The notes under the pieces: generated by a model
Databases searched by the model: none
What the model saw: only the letters and a program-made list of their open reading frames with translations
What the model was told of the DNA's origin: nothing
Source of the DNA: an uncultured Granulicella sp.
GTDB lineage: Bacteria > Acidobacteriota > Terriglobia > Terriglobales > Acidobacteriaceae
Length of the DNA: 54,216 bases
NCBI GenBank assembly: GCA_903932155.1
Contig: CAIZFH010000269.1
Location: 1 to 54,216 of the forward strand
Direction: 5' to 3'
Shown: in pieces, positions 18,119 through 25,927 of the stretch
Layout: every line of letters begins with the position of its first letter
Numbering within the stretch: position 1 is the stretch's first letter
Position numbers and translations under genes: made by a program

Positions 18119-18433
18119 CGGGGTCTATGAATGATTGTACGCAGGTGCCGCGCAATCAGTTCACGGCGCTGCTTGTAGTTTAAGGTCGCCCGTCATCACG
18201 ATCGCGCTTCAGGCTATTCCAATCGAATTCTCCAGAGGCATGCAATGCAGCACGCGAGCGGATGCGTTCTTTAGCCCTTCGTACCAGCTCAGGATCGAAA
18301 GCCTGCCGAACTTCACTTGGGCTCTGAACTATACGGGTGTTCTGTTCGCCATTCTTGTCGGACTGTTGCAGGCTCACCATGGGCACTCTCTCGTCAACAA
18401 TGCAATCTACAAGGCTCTCTCTAAAGATATGCC
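18119..18433. other. Spacer between permease and padR operons
   Basis: About 315 bases between divergent genes. It contains a weak minus-strand ORF (see next entry) and otherwise no recognisable element. Confidence 0.35.
18180..18380 (-). CDS. Possible small hypothetical protein
   Basis: 66 residues from ATG 18380 (MVSLQQSDKNGEQNTRIVQS...), ending in a charged helix (DPELVRRAKERIRSRAALH). The frame extends to 18455, but that overlaps the padR promoter. Only a weak GAGAG lies upstream and no family is recognised. The charged C-terminal helix resembles small DNA-binding or antitoxin proteins, but no partner gene is present. It may be spurious. Confidence 0.3.
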   Translation of the reverse strand: MVSLQQSDKNGEQNTRIVQSPSEVRQAFDPELVRRAKERIRSRAALHASGEFDWNSLKRDRDDGRP

Positions 18434-18466
18434 TTGACACAATACAGAATAACACCTACATTGTAG
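18434..18466 (+). promoter_or_regulatory. padR promoter with palindromic operator
   Basis: TTGACA (18434-18439), a 17-base spacer, then TACATT (18457-18462). An 11-base palindrome CTACA-T-TGTAG (18456-18466) covers the -10 box, as expected for an autorepressed PadR gene. The ATG lies 9 bases after the -10 box, so the leader is 0-4 bases. Confidence 0.7.
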
Positions 18467-18471
18467 TTCAT

Positions 18472-18822
18472 ATGAATCCCGAACGTACTCTCGGCGAATT
18501 TGAACAGATCGTTCTGCTGGCGGTCCTGCGCCTGGGCGATGCGGCCTACGGCGTCACCATCCTGGACGAGATCGCCGCCAAGACCGGCCGCAACCCCGCT
18601 CCCGGCGCTCTCTACACCACGCTGCACCGCATGGAAGACAAGGGCCTGGTCACCTTCCGCGACGGCAGTCCCACGCCCGAACGCGGCGGGCGCGCCAAGC
18701 GCTTCGTCGTCGTCACCCGCGAAGGCCGGACGGCTCTGGCCAGCGCGCAGTCGGCGTATCAAAGCCTGCTGCAAGGGCTCGACCTGCTGGACGCAAAACT
18801 CTTCGGAGGCGCTTATGCCTGA
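18472..18822 (+). CDS. PadR family transcriptional regulator
   Basis: 116 residues from ATG 18472. Winged-helix PadR fold: LGEFEQIVLLAVLRLGDAAYGVTILDEI, then GALYTTLHRMEDKGLVTFRDG, which is the recognition helix and wing, and a C-terminal dimerisation helix. PadR proteins usually repress neighbouring transport or membrane genes. In acidobacteria they often sit upstream of permeases carrying a short prefix domain, and here three such prefix-bearing membrane proteins follow. The promoter overlaps a palindrome, which suggests autoregulation. The stop overlaps the next gene by 8 bases. Confidence 0.92.
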   Translation: MNPERTLGEFEQIVLLAVLRLGDAAYGVTILDEIAAKTGRNPAPGALYTTLHRMEDKGLVTFRDGSPTPERGGRAKRFVVVTREGRTALASAQSAYQSLLQGLDLLDAKLFGGAYA

Positions 18823-19630
18823 GTCCATCTCGTCCGCAAATATCTCAAGAACCGCACCCGCTGAGTGGCTCCTCGCCCGCGTTGCAGGCCCAGACCGCGC
18901 CGCCGCCATCATGGGCGACCTGGAAGAACTCGCCGCCACGCGCGGCAGGCTCTGGTTCTGGATCGCTTACGCCCGCACGCTCATTACACTCGGATGGCGC
19001 ACGCCCGTCGCGTTTGTCGCCGGGTCAGCAGGCTTTTTCCTGATGATGTCCTTTTTTTCGACGCTGCTGCGAAATCCCGGCCCCAACAGAACGGCTCACA
19101 TGGCATCGGTCGACATCCTTGCCAATGCAGCCGTGCTCTCAACCGGGTTTCTGTTGGTCTTTTCCGTGAGCGTATGGTTCGCAACGCCCTTTGCGATCCT
19201 TCGATTTGGCTTCCGTGATCGCATGGCGCAACTCTACGGTGTCTTCTTCCTGCTTGCTGCGCCATTGTTCTTTCACAGCAATCCAGTCTCACTGGTATGC
19301 GCTCTGCTGACGCTGGCGGTCATCTTTGCAGCCCTATTCTCGAAACCTTGGCGCAGGCCCATGGTCGTTATAGCAAGCATGTCCATCGCGGTTCTCGTTT
19401 CTCTGGTGGCCTGCAACGACCTTGCAACAAAGATCTATCACCCAAAATTCCACCTCAAGGCCGGGCTGGACGCGGCTAGCGCTGATCCAATCGCATTCAA
19501 CCTGGTCAGCTGGCTCGTTGTCAGGCTAACCTTTGCAGTCGCCCTCTTGATCGCATCCTTCGCCTGCTCCCGCCTGCACCGCTGGCTGCTTGAAGAGCGC
19601 CCAGCGCTCATCGGAGGTGCAAATGCCTGA
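18815..19630 (+). CDS. Membrane protein with PadR-associated prefix domain (paralog 1 of 3)
   Basis: 271 residues from ATG 18815, with GGAGG 5 bases upstream; it overlaps the padR stop. The N-terminal 50 residues (EWLLARVAGPDRAAAIMGDLEELA) resemble the short cytoplasmic prefix found ahead of FtsX-type permeases near PadR genes. The rest is not an FtsX permease but five or six hydrophobic helices (for example GSAGFFLMMSFFSTLL, LSTGFLLVFSVSVWFA, ASMSIAVLVSLVA). It is paralogous to the genes at 19623 and 21403, which share the A-A-A-I-M-G-D-L motif and the CSRLH(R) near the C-terminus. Function unknown; probably controlled by the PadR protein. Confidence 0.75.
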   Translation: MPESISSANISRTAPAEWLLARVAGPDRAAAIMGDLEELAATRGRLWFWIAYARTLITLGWRTPVAFVAGSAGFFLMMSFFSTLLRNPGPNRTAHMASVDILANAAVLSTGFLLVFSVSVWFATPFAILRFGFRDRMAQLYGVFFLLAAPLFFHSNPVSLVCALLTLAVIFAALFSKPWRRPMVVIASMSIAVLVSLVACNDLATKIYHPKFHLKAGLDAASADPIAFNLVSWLVVRLTFAVALLIASFACSRLHRWLLEERPALIGGANA

Positions 19631-20402
19631 GTCCATCTCGTCCGCTAGAACTTCCAGTCCCGCAATCGCAGAGTGGCTCCTCGCCCGCATCGCCGACCGC
19701 GAGCGCGCCGCCGCAATCATGGGCGACCTGACGGAAATGGCGGAGACACGAGGACGCCTCTGGTTCTGGATCGCCTACGCCCGCACTTTGGTCAGCCTTG
19801 GCTGGCGCGCTCCCGTTGCGTTCCTCTGCGCCTACATCTGCACTAGCCACAACTGGCTGGGCGCGGTAATCTTTGGGTCGCTTGGGCTCTTCCACCGCAT
19901 CCCGCCGAACGACCCTGCGCATACCGGGCGCCGCTCGCAGATGCTGCTGGAACTCTTTCTTATCGCTCTTAACCTAATCCTCCCGTTCGTCTTGGTTCGC
20001 TTCGGTCTGCGCGACCGCCTCACTCAGCTTGCGTCCGCGATCTTCTTGGTCACAATACCGCTCTATTGCAACACTCAGGGCGGCAGGGAGATAGCAGATA
20101 TCGCGATCGCAGTCACGCTACTCGCATCCCTGTCGATACGTGTCTGGCGGCGGCCAATGATTGTGCTGGCGGCTACAGCGATACCTGTAGCCATCGCAAA
20201 TAGTCTTTGGAACCCACTCCAGTTCCTCCTTTTCGCCAAGGGGTATGGGTTCACCGGTCCATATGGGTACGCCCGCCCGCAGTTTTATCAAATCATGGCC
20301 CTATATCGCACACTGGAACTCTGCATAGCGGCGATGGCGTGCTCGTTCCTATACCACCGGCTTCTGCAAAAGAAGCCGATCGGTCTCGGCACCATTGCAT
20401 AG
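19623..20402 (+). CDS. Membrane protein with PadR-associated prefix domain (paralog 2 of 3)
   Basis: 259 residues from ATG 19623, with GGAGG upstream; it overlaps the previous stop by 8 bases. The start is nearly identical to paralog 1 (MPESISSARTSS...AEWLLARIADRERAAAIMGDLTEMAETRGRLWFWIAYARTL), whereas the membrane part is diverged. The N-terminus may be a conserved regulatory or partner-docking module and the membrane domain variable. Several hydrophobic helices; no catalytic motif. Part of the padR operon. Confidence 0.73.
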   Translation: MPESISSARTSSPAIAEWLLARIADRERAAAIMGDLTEMAETRGRLWFWIAYARTLVSLGWRAPVAFLCAYICTSHNWLGAVIFGSLGLFHRIPPNDPAHTGRRSQMLLELFLIALNLILPFVLVRFGLRDRLTQLASAIFLVTIPLYCNTQGGREIADIAIAVTLLASLSIRVWRRPMIVLAATAIPVAIANSLWNPLQFLLFAKGYGFTGPYGYARPQFYQIMALYRTLELCIAAMACSFLYHRLLQKKPIGLGTIA

Positions 20403-20411
20403 GAGACGCAA

Positions 20412-21341
20412 ATGCATAAGATATCGCCCACCGAATGGCTTCTCGCCCGGAAATCTCTGCTTCTCACTGCTGTATGCATCGCTCTCGCCTCTCCGATGCT
20501 ATTCGCACAAAATGTTGCCGCGCCCGCCGCAGCGTTGTCTCCAACTCCGACGGCAAACGCAACCCCTGCGCCTGCGTTCGATGTGGCTACGATTAAGCCC
20601 CTTCCACTAGACGGACGGCCTACCCACGGCTGGGTGGGACTACAGACTCACCCTGACGGTATAGAAGCTGCCTCCCTCAATTTGCCGGAGCTGCTCTGCT
20701 ATGCATTTGGCTATAAGAGCCTCCGGTTCGACGGGCAGATCAACGGACTCCCCGACTGGGCGGTTAACCAGAAGTACGACATCGTAGCCAAGATCAGTGT
20801 CACGGATATCACCATTTTCCAGAAGCTGAACGACGACGAGAAGGAGCAGTGGGTCGAGGCGATGCTGCAAAAGTTGCTGGCAGAGCGCTTTTCTCTCACT
20901 CTCCACCATGGGACCAAGCAGATTCCCGTGTATGAGATGGTCGTCGCCAAGGGCGGCATCAAGATGAAAGACGCAGCGACTGACCCAGCACCGCCGCAAC
21001 TGGGCAAAGGGGAGGATGGTAAGCCGCTATCCACCCTCCGCTGGTCGAAAGACACGACCCTCATGCAGGCATATTCCATGAAGTCCCTGACAAATCTCCT
21101 AACAATGCCGGCAGCTCAGGTCGGACGCCCGGTACTGGACAAGACAGGACTGACCAGTACTTACAATTTCAAATTCGATTGGTCGATCTATTCTGCAAAC
21201 GCGGCAGCCGGTAACTCACCCACAGAGGATGCACCCTCCATCTTTACGGCATTGGGAGAGATTGGATTGAAACTGCAACCATCGACGGCCAGCTTCGATA
21301 CGCTCGTCATCGACCATGTGGAGAAGCCAACGGCAGACTAG
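20412..21341 (+). CDS. TIGR03435 / DUF3738 soil-associated family protein with chimeric leader
   Basis: 309 residues. The family signature FDVATIKP lies at about residues 56-63, followed by LLCYAFGYKSL, LPDWAVNQKYDIVAK and the C-terminal VLDKTGLTSTYNFKFDW and FDTLVIDHVEKPT blocks. Proteins of this family are abundant in acidobacteria and have no assigned function. The signal peptide (SLLLTAVCIALASPMLFA) is preceded by MHKISPTEWLLAR, which matches the prefix start of the flanking membrane proteins (AEWLLAR; MHKTSPADALLA). The gene thus looks like a fusion of a copied prefix start to a secreted protein. It lies inside the padR operon, 9 bases after paralog 2. Confidence 0.88.
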   Translation: MHKISPTEWLLARKSLLLTAVCIALASPMLFAQNVAAPAAALSPTPTANATPAPAFDVATIKPLPLDGRPTHGWVGLQTHPDGIEAASLNLPELLCYAFGYKSLRFDGQINGLPDWAVNQKYDIVAKISVTDITIFQKLNDDEKEQWVEAMLQKLLAERFSLTLHHGTKQIPVYEMVVAKGGIKMKDAATDPAPPQLGKGEDGKPLSTLRWSKDTTLMQAYSMKSLTNLLTMPAAQVGRPVLDKTGLTSTYNFKFDWSIYSANAAAGNSPTEDAPSIFTALGEIGLKLQPSTASFDTLVIDHVEKPTAD

Positions 21342-21402
21342 CAGCAGCACACCATTGCATAAAGGCCCGCGCAAGGATTTCACTCGACGCAAGGAGTCGT
21401 AC

Positions 21403-22140
21403 ATGCACAAGACGTCCCCAGCCGACGCTCTTCTCGCCCTGTTCGCCGGTCGCGAACGCGCCGCCGCGATCATGGGCGATCTAACGGAGATGAAGGCCAC
21501 GCGCGACCGCCTCTGGTTCGCCACCGCCTATGTGCGCACGTTTGTCTCTCTCACCTGGCGCATCGTGCTCGCACTCGCCATTGCGACCGCCGGCCTCCAG
21601 ATCATCCTTAATTCCTTCCATACCTATCAGACGCACATGCCCGTTGCCTGGCGCACCACCGACGCCCCGTTCCTGCTCGACCACACGGGCCCGCTGCTGA
21701 TCATCATCATGTGGACGCTGTGGTTCGTGCTGCCCTTCGCGGCCGTCCGCTACGGCGTGCGCGACCGCTTCGTGCAGCTCACCTTCGCCGTCGCTGTCGG
21801 AGCCCTCGTCGCCATCCTCTTCATCCCGTTCGCCTCGCTGGCATGCGCCGTGGCAACCCTCGCTCTGGCCGCCGCCGCCTTCACTTCAGGTAATTGGCGC
21901 AAGCCGCTCGAAGTCCTGCTCGGGACCGGCACCGCCGGTTTCCTGGCCTTCACTGCCCTCAACGCCGTCGACAACGCAATCTTTAGCCACCATCCCGCTG
22001 TGTGGAATAGCCATTTCTTCCGCCACTACGGCGGAATGCTGATTGTCCGGGTGGCCCTGCTCTCCGTGGCCTTCGCCTGCTCCCGCTTGCACAGGCTACT
22101 GCTGGATAAGCCGTCTCTCGGCGATTCAACGCTTGCTTAG
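21403..22140 (+). CDS. Membrane protein with PadR-associated prefix domain (paralog 3 of 3)
   Basis: 245 residues from ATG 21403, with AAGGAG 6 bases upstream. N-terminal prefix MHKTSPADALLALFAGRE then RAAAIMGDLTEMKATRDRLWF, followed by five or six hydrophobic helices and a C-terminal CSRLHRLLLDKPS. Same layout as the genes at 18815 and 19623. No enzyme motif. It is the last gene of the padR-led operon. Confidence 0.73.
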   Translation: MHKTSPADALLALFAGRERAAAIMGDLTEMKATRDRLWFATAYVRTFVSLTWRIVLALAIATAGLQIILNSFHTYQTHMPVAWRTTDAPFLLDHTGPLLIIIMWTLWFVLPFAAVRYGVRDRFVQLTFAVAVGALVAILFIPFASLACAVATLALAAAAFTSGNWRKPLEVLLGTGTAGFLAFTALNAVDNAIFSHHPAVWNSHFFRHYGGMLIVRVALLSVAFACSRLHRLLLDKPSLGDSTLA

Positions 22141-22152
22141 CGCAGCATTCGC

Positions 22153-22197
22153 TTGACGGCAGTGTTCCCGTAGGGTATTACTTTCTATAGAAAGTAA
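22153..22197 (+). promoter_or_regulatory. vapBC promoter and 20-base perfect palindromic operator
   Basis: TTGACG (22153-22158), a 17-base spacer, TATTAC (22176-22181). The perfect palindrome TTACTTTCTATAGAAAGTAA (22178-22197) starts inside the -10 box and ends at the ribosome binding site AAAGGAG. This fits autorepression by the VapB dimer, alone or in complex with VapC. Confidence 0.8.
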
Positions 22198-22207
22198 AGG
22201 AGACATT

Positions 22208-22462
22208 GTGGAATCGGCACTCAGCATTAAAGGCCAGGCGACCATCCCCAAGGCAATTCGTGTGCATCTCCGCCTTGAACCGGGCGACCGCATCAAGTTC
22301 TTCAAGCATCCTGACGGCACGGTCGTGATTCTGCCCAAGCTACCCACCTCACGCTTGAAAGGCATCGTCTCGTCGCGTCGGCGACGGACGGCCTCGATCG
22401 CCGAGATGGAGGAAGCCGTGGTTGCTGGAGCGGCCAATCGGAGCAGGGCCACGCGGCGATGA
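22208..22462 (+). CDS. vapB: AbrB/SpoVT-type antitoxin VapB
   Basis: 84 residues from GTG 22208, with AAAGGAG 5 bases upstream and no ATG available. The N-terminal swapped-hairpin domain reads SALSIKGQATIPKAIRVHLR and PGDRIKFFKHPDGTVVI, the typical AbrB DNA-binding fold. The basic C-terminal tail (RRRRTASIAEMEEAVVAGA) should wrap the toxin. The stop codon overlaps the toxin start (ATGA). It would bind the palindrome upstream and neutralise VapC. Confidence 0.9.
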   Translation: MESALSIKGQATIPKAIRVHLRLEPGDRIKFFKHPDGTVVILPKLPTSRLKGIVSSRRRRTASIAEMEEAVVAGAANRSRATRR

Positions 22463-22854
22463 CAGGTCTAGATACCAACGTCCTGGTGCGCTACTTTGCT
22501 CAGGATGATCCTATCCAGTCGAAGAAGGCCACCGAGATATTGGAGCGCCAACTCACGGAGGACGAGCCGGGGTTTGTGAGCGTCGTGACCATGATCGAGA
22601 CGGTGTGGGTGCTCAGCCGGGTCTACGATCTAGCGGACCAGCAGATTGCGGCTGTGGTTGAAGGCATGCTTCAGTCCGACACACTGGTCATTCAGAACGA
22701 GCAAGAGGTCTTCACGGCTGCCGCAGCCCTGAGGGCCGGACGCGGCTCTTTCGCAGATGCCCTGGTAAGCGCGCTTGGCATCTGGGCGGGCTGCGATTCT
22801 ACCCTCACATTCGACAGAGGAGCAGGGCGGCTGGGTGGATTCGAACTGATTTGA
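22459..22854 (+). CDS. vapC: PIN-domain ribonuclease toxin VapC
   Basis: 131 residues. The PIN-domain acidic residues are present: D5 in GLDTNVLVRY, E47 in MIETVWVLSR, D97 in SFADALVSA and D116 in TLTFDRGAGRL. VapC toxins cleave tRNA or rRNA when released from VapB. Overlaps vapB by 4 bases, giving translational coupling. Both genes are intact, so the module is probably active. Confidence 0.92.
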   Translation: MTGLDTNVLVRYFAQDDPIQSKKATEILERQLTEDEPGFVSVVTMIETVWVLSRVYDLADQQIAAVVEGMLQSDTLVIQNEQEVFTAAAALRAGRGSFADALVSALGIWAGCDSTLTFDRGAGRLGGFELI

Positions 22855-22933
22855 TGCTCCCTTGACCCACGGATGTCACCGCTGTCACCGCAGCTTCGCT
22901 GACTTGTCAACTGGTTGACTGCTACACTTACAG

Positions 22934-23396
22934 AGCAGGCGGCTGGATGATCGCTGCCTCCCGCGGTTCGCTGTCGGGAGGGGGAGGAAAGTCCGGACTC
23001 CGCAGGGCAGTGTGCCGGATAACGTCCGGGCTTTGCGCTTCAAGGTGCAAAGACGGCCAGTGCAACAGAGAATATACCGCCGGCAGTCCTCCTCAAAAGG
23101 GCTGACGGTAAGGGTGAAAAGGTGCGGTAAGAGCGCACCGGACGTTCCGTAAGGAACGCCGCATGGTAAACCCCACACGGAGCAAGACCAAATAGGCAGG
23201 GATCGCGCCCGCACTCTCTAGCGGGCACGAGCGTATCGGCCCGATGCGCCAAGGTAAGAGAGTTCAGGTTGGCTTCGGGCTTCGGTCTGCAGTCAGCCAG
23301 CCGAAACTTGCGGGTAGGTTGCTGGAGCGGCGCGGTAACGCGTCGCCTAGAGGAATGATCGTCTTGAACAGAATCCGGCTTACGGGCCGTCTGCAT
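22934..23396 (+). ncRNA. rnpB: RNase P RNA (bacterial type A)
   Basis: Conserved elements in order: the P1 5' strand CAGGCGGC (22936-22943); GAGGAAAGTCCGGACTCC (CR-I); ACAGAGAATATACCGCC (CR-II/III region); GGTAAGGGTGAAAAGGTGCGGTAAGAGCGCACC; GGTAAACCCCACACGGAGCAAGACCAAATAG (CR-III to IV); and the 3' end AATGATCGTC...AACAGAATCCGGCTTAC (CR-V) with P1 3' strand GCCGTCTG. A -10-like TACACT (22923-22928) would start transcription at about 22935. The P1 pairing includes one G-U pair, whereas a copy of the tail at 26110-26119 has the perfectly complementary GCCGCCTG. Confidence 0.93.
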
Positions 23397-23401
23397 GGGA
23401 A

Positions 23402-23437
23402 GTGGCTCCGAAACTCCTCGCCGAGTTCCGGGGCCAC
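23402..23437 (+). terminator. Hairpin after rnpB
   Basis: 15-base stem (one G-U, one mismatch) GTGGCTCCGAAACTC / GAGTTCCGGGGCCAC with a 6-base loop, directly after rnpB and facing the convergent csp gene. No T-tract follows. An equivalent hairpin follows the rnpB-tail copy at 26129-26162. Confidence 0.55.
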
Positions 23438-23469
23438 CAACATTTGGGGGGACTAACTGTGAAATCGCT

Positions 23470-23673
23470 CTAAGCGGCCTGGATGTTCGAAGCCTGCATA
23501 CCTTTGGGGCCCTTGGTCGCTTCGTAGGTCACTTTCTGGCCTTCCTGAAGCGACTTGAAGCCGCTGGATGCGATTGCCGAGTAGTGGGCAAAGAGATCCG
23601 CGCTACCGTCGTCCGGGGTGATAAAGCCAAAGCCTTTTGCGTCGTTGAACCATTTCACTGTTCCTGATGCCAT
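23470..23673 (-). CDS. Cold-shock protein, CspA family
   Basis: 67 residues, standard family length. The RNA-binding motifs [18 protein letters not shown] (RNP1) and DLFAHYSAI (RNP2) are intact, followed by [17 protein letters not shown]. It acts as an RNA chaperone in cold or general stress. GGAGAG lies upstream of the ATG. Convergent with rnpB and inside the segment bounded by rnpB tail copies. Confidence 0.96.
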   Translation of the reverse strand: MASGTVKWFNDAKGFGFITPDDGSADLFAHYSAIASSGFKSLQEGQKVTYEATKGPKGMQASNIQAA

Positions 23674-23848
23674 TTAACACTCTCCTGCCGCGCGGTTTGG
23701 TGCGCCTGCATCTTCAATCTTACCCTGCATCGGGCTTTTTCCTGACGAGATTCTACAAATAGAGAATACTTTTAGCGAAAACCGGACTTTGGAAGGTCAC
23801 CCCCATCGATGCCGGGATGGACTCGTCTTCGCGCATAGGCTGCGGGGC

Positions 23849-24727
23849 TTACTCCGAGCCTTCGTTCTGGTCGAGCGAGTGCTCATAGTTCGTGAACGTG
23901 TCGATCTCGCGCTCCGCTGCATCGTGGTCTCGCTGTTCGTCGGCGGACTGTGTTTGAGAATGTGTGATCGCGCGATAATCGGCGGACGATGGAGCAGGGG
24001 TAAAGTCGGGAAAGGAAAAGTGGAGGTTCGTCATACCGTTGGCCATGGTCCGGTAAGCGAATAACGCCCTGGAGACCAGGTCGATCTCCTGGTCAAGCTG
24101 CTCGGGCGAGAGGTGCGCCTGATCGGGATCGACGATGCGAAATCGCTGACACTCAGCGTAAGCGGTGCGCGCATCGCGGATCTGCTGCGTAAGTCCATTG
24201 AGGCGGGAATAGATCTGGGCGTTGTTGCGTGCCTCGGACTGCGGCATGTAGTCGACAGCTCCGTTGTGCTGCGCGGCGATCCAGGCATTGTCCAACATGG
24301 GGACGCTCATGATGCCCCAGCGGAGGGTGCCGTAGTTCGCAGGCAGCGGCTTGCCGGGGTGCTGGCGCAGATAGACGAAGATAGCGAGATTGTTCTGCAG
24401 GATGGGGACGAAGCGATGGAACTCCTCGGTCTCGACCGAGAAGCGGACGATGTTGATCTTGCGCTCGATGGCCAGCTCCTTGCGTGTCTCGGCGAGTTCG
24501 CGGCGGTGGTGAATGTACTCTACCCCCTGCTCCAGGCCGACGGCGATACACAGCCCCAGCACGATGGTTGCGATGTGAATGAAGAAGTCGCGCCAGGTAG
24601 AGGCGGCGTGGTGCGCATCGTGGATATCAATCATGGGGGCGTGCTCCTCGGGAGTCGCGGGTGAGGGTGTGGGATCGGACGGATCGCATGGGGGCAACTC
24701 TATGGGGATGGGCGCGGAGTCTGGCAT
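23849..24727 (-). CDS. Hypothetical membrane-anchored protein
   Basis: 292 residues, family not recognised. A proline/acidic cytoplasmic N-terminus is followed by a membrane helix (IATIVLGLCIAVGLEQGVEY, about residues 52-71) and then by a charged segment (HHRRELAETRKELAIERKIN) and a soluble helical domain. Similar proteins with a single helix and a long coiled or helical tail are frequent in acidobacteria. The helix plus following arginines resembles the whole of the 53-residue protein encoded just upstream (24776-24937), so the two may interact or share ancestry. Confidence 0.65.
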   Translation of the reverse strand: MPDSAPIPIELPPCDPSDPTPSPATPEEHAPMIDIHDAHHAASTWRDFFIHIATIVLGLCIAVGLEQGVEYIHHRRELAETRKELAIERKINIVRFSVETEEFHRFVPILQNNLAIFVYLRQHPGKPLPANYGTLRWGIMSVPMLDNAWIAAQHNGAVDYMPQSEARNNAQIYSRLNGLTQQIRDARTAYAECQRFRIVDPDQAHLSPEQLDQEIDLVSRALFAYRTMANGMTNLHFSFPDFTPAPSSADYRAITHSQTQSADEQRDHDAAEREIDTFTNYEHSLDQNEGSE

Positions 24728-24775
24728 AGGTTTAGGCCGGGGTTGGCTGAGTATACAGTGACGCTCCAGTAGGGG

Positions 24776-24937
24776 CTATTCGCGGGGCTTTCGGGTGGCG
24801 AGTTCGGTGGCGCGGGCTTTGCGGATGCGGCGCCGGCGCTGAAAAATCTCGATGATCTGCTGCAGGCCGTAGGCGATGATGAAGCCGATGCAGATTGTGA
24901 TGATACGGGGAAGCATGAGATCCGATGTCCCTAGCAT
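24776..24937 (-). CDS. Small single-helix membrane protein
   Basis: 53 residues: MLGTSDLMLPRIITICIGFI, then IAYGLQQIIEIFQRRRRIRK and a short basic tail. AGGA lies 8 bases before the ATG. The membrane helix and the following basic cluster align with the anchor of the 292-residue neighbour (I-x-x-G-x-x-IA-x-GL-x-Q-x-x-E then R-R). It lies 48 bases upstream of that gene on the same strand, so the pair is probably one transcript. Function unknown; a partner subunit or regulator is possible. Confidence 0.6.
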   Translation of the reverse strand: MLGTSDLMLPRIITICIGFIIAYGLQQIIEIFQRRRRIRKARATELATRKPRE

Positions 24938-24960
24938 AGGTTTTCCTGGGGGGCCGTGGT

Positions 24961-25018
24961 CAGCCTAGAGTATCAGCGATGGCCGGAGGAAGAAGCACCT
25001 AAAACAGATTCGGGCTTA
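24961..25018 (+). repeat. Diverged copy of rnpB 3' tail (copy 3)
   Basis: CAGCCTAGAGTATCAGC (24961-24977) is identical to 26058-26074, and CACCTAAAACAGATTCGGGCTTA (in two parts, 24996-25018) matches the rnpB end AACAGAATCCGGCTTA with few changes. The stop codon of the DUF1684 gene (25016-25018) is part of it. Confidence 0.55.
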
Positions 25019-25927
25019 TTCGGCGTAACGCTCTTCTCCAGCCGGTATGGCAATCGTCAACTGGTCTTCTCGTGGTGCAAGCGGACAGGTGGCAAACGGC
25101 GAATACGCGCAGGGCGGGTTAACCGCTTGATTGAAATCCAGGATGACGGTGCCAGGATGGTCCAGTCCGTTGGACGGAGGGTCCGTGGTAAGAAAGCGCC
25201 CTCCACCGTAGGTTGTCTTGCGGTAGGTTGCGTCCCGGAAGACGAACCATAGTCCATCCTTGTCGGCCTCCATCGGCACCAGAGTCTGCCTGGTTCCTTC
25301 GAGTTCAAATTCCACGTGTCCGGCGACGCTCACGGGAGTGACCTGGCCAATTTCGTTGGGCACATGCATCACATGTGGCGGCGAATCGGGAATCCATCTG
25401 GCTTGTATCCGAAAATGTTCGACGGGTGGATACCAGCGAAGACCGTGAAACTGCTTGCGTGTGGTTGCCCCAGGGTCTTTGACGCGAAGGTAGCGTCTGC
25501 CGCCGCGATCGATGACCCATAGCCGCAAGGGACCGCTGGCTAATGCGGAATCATCGTCTTCGCCGGCGCCGATCACCAGGCGCGATCCACCAGCCAGTGC
25601 GGGGCGGCCATGGAATCCGAGCGAAGCAGCCGCGGCAATCACGGCAACCTTGCCGTCCTTGACCTCAAAGGTGACGAGATGGGCTGGCGCTCCGGCAAGC
25701 ACAACTGAGTTGTCTGCCGCAGACCCGACGGTCGTAATTCCAGGCTTGAGCCATTGCAAAGCCGTCAAGGACAGCCATCCGTAAGGCTGGCTCAGGGCCT
25801 TGGCCCGCGCAGCACGATCCGAAGCATAGTCGGGCCGACCGCCCGCAGTCACAGGAGCGCCGTGTAATGCGGCCTGGGTGATCGTGAGGCATGTAAATAA
25901 GAGAAGGATATGTCTGGCTTGCTTCAT
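25016..25927 (-). CDS. DUF1684 domain protein, exported
   Basis: 303 residues with signal peptide (ILLLFTCLTITQAALHGA). DUF1684 hallmarks: YGWLSLTALQWLKPG near the start, RYLRVKDPGATTRKQFHGLRWYP in the middle, and the C-terminal VILDFNQAVNPPCAYSPFAT followed by CPLAP and IPAGEERY. Biochemical role is not established; the family is found in many bacteria and looks like a secreted or periplasmic protein. AAGGAGG precedes the ATG. Its 3' end lies in an rnpB-tail copy and its upstream spacer holds another. Confidence 0.88.
   Translation of the reverse strand: MKQARHILLLFTCLTITQAALHGAPVTAGGRPDYASDRAARAKALSQPYGWLSLTALQWLKPGITTVGSAADNSVVLAGAPAHLVTFEVKDGKVAVIAAAASLGFHGRPALAGGSRLVIGAGEDDDSALASGPLRLWVIDRGGRRYLRVKDPGATTRKQFHGLRWYPPVEHFRIQARWIPDSPPHVMHVPNEIGQVTPVSVAGHVEFELEGTRQTLVPMEADKDGLWFVFRDATYRKTTYGGGRFLTTDPPSNGLDHPGTVILDFNQAVNPPCAYSPFATCPLAPREDQLTIAIPAGEERYAE

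Noticed and set aside
17141-18130. 329-codon plus-strand frame opposite the permease gene
   Set aside because: Antisense shadow; the FtsX permease on the other strand is clear.
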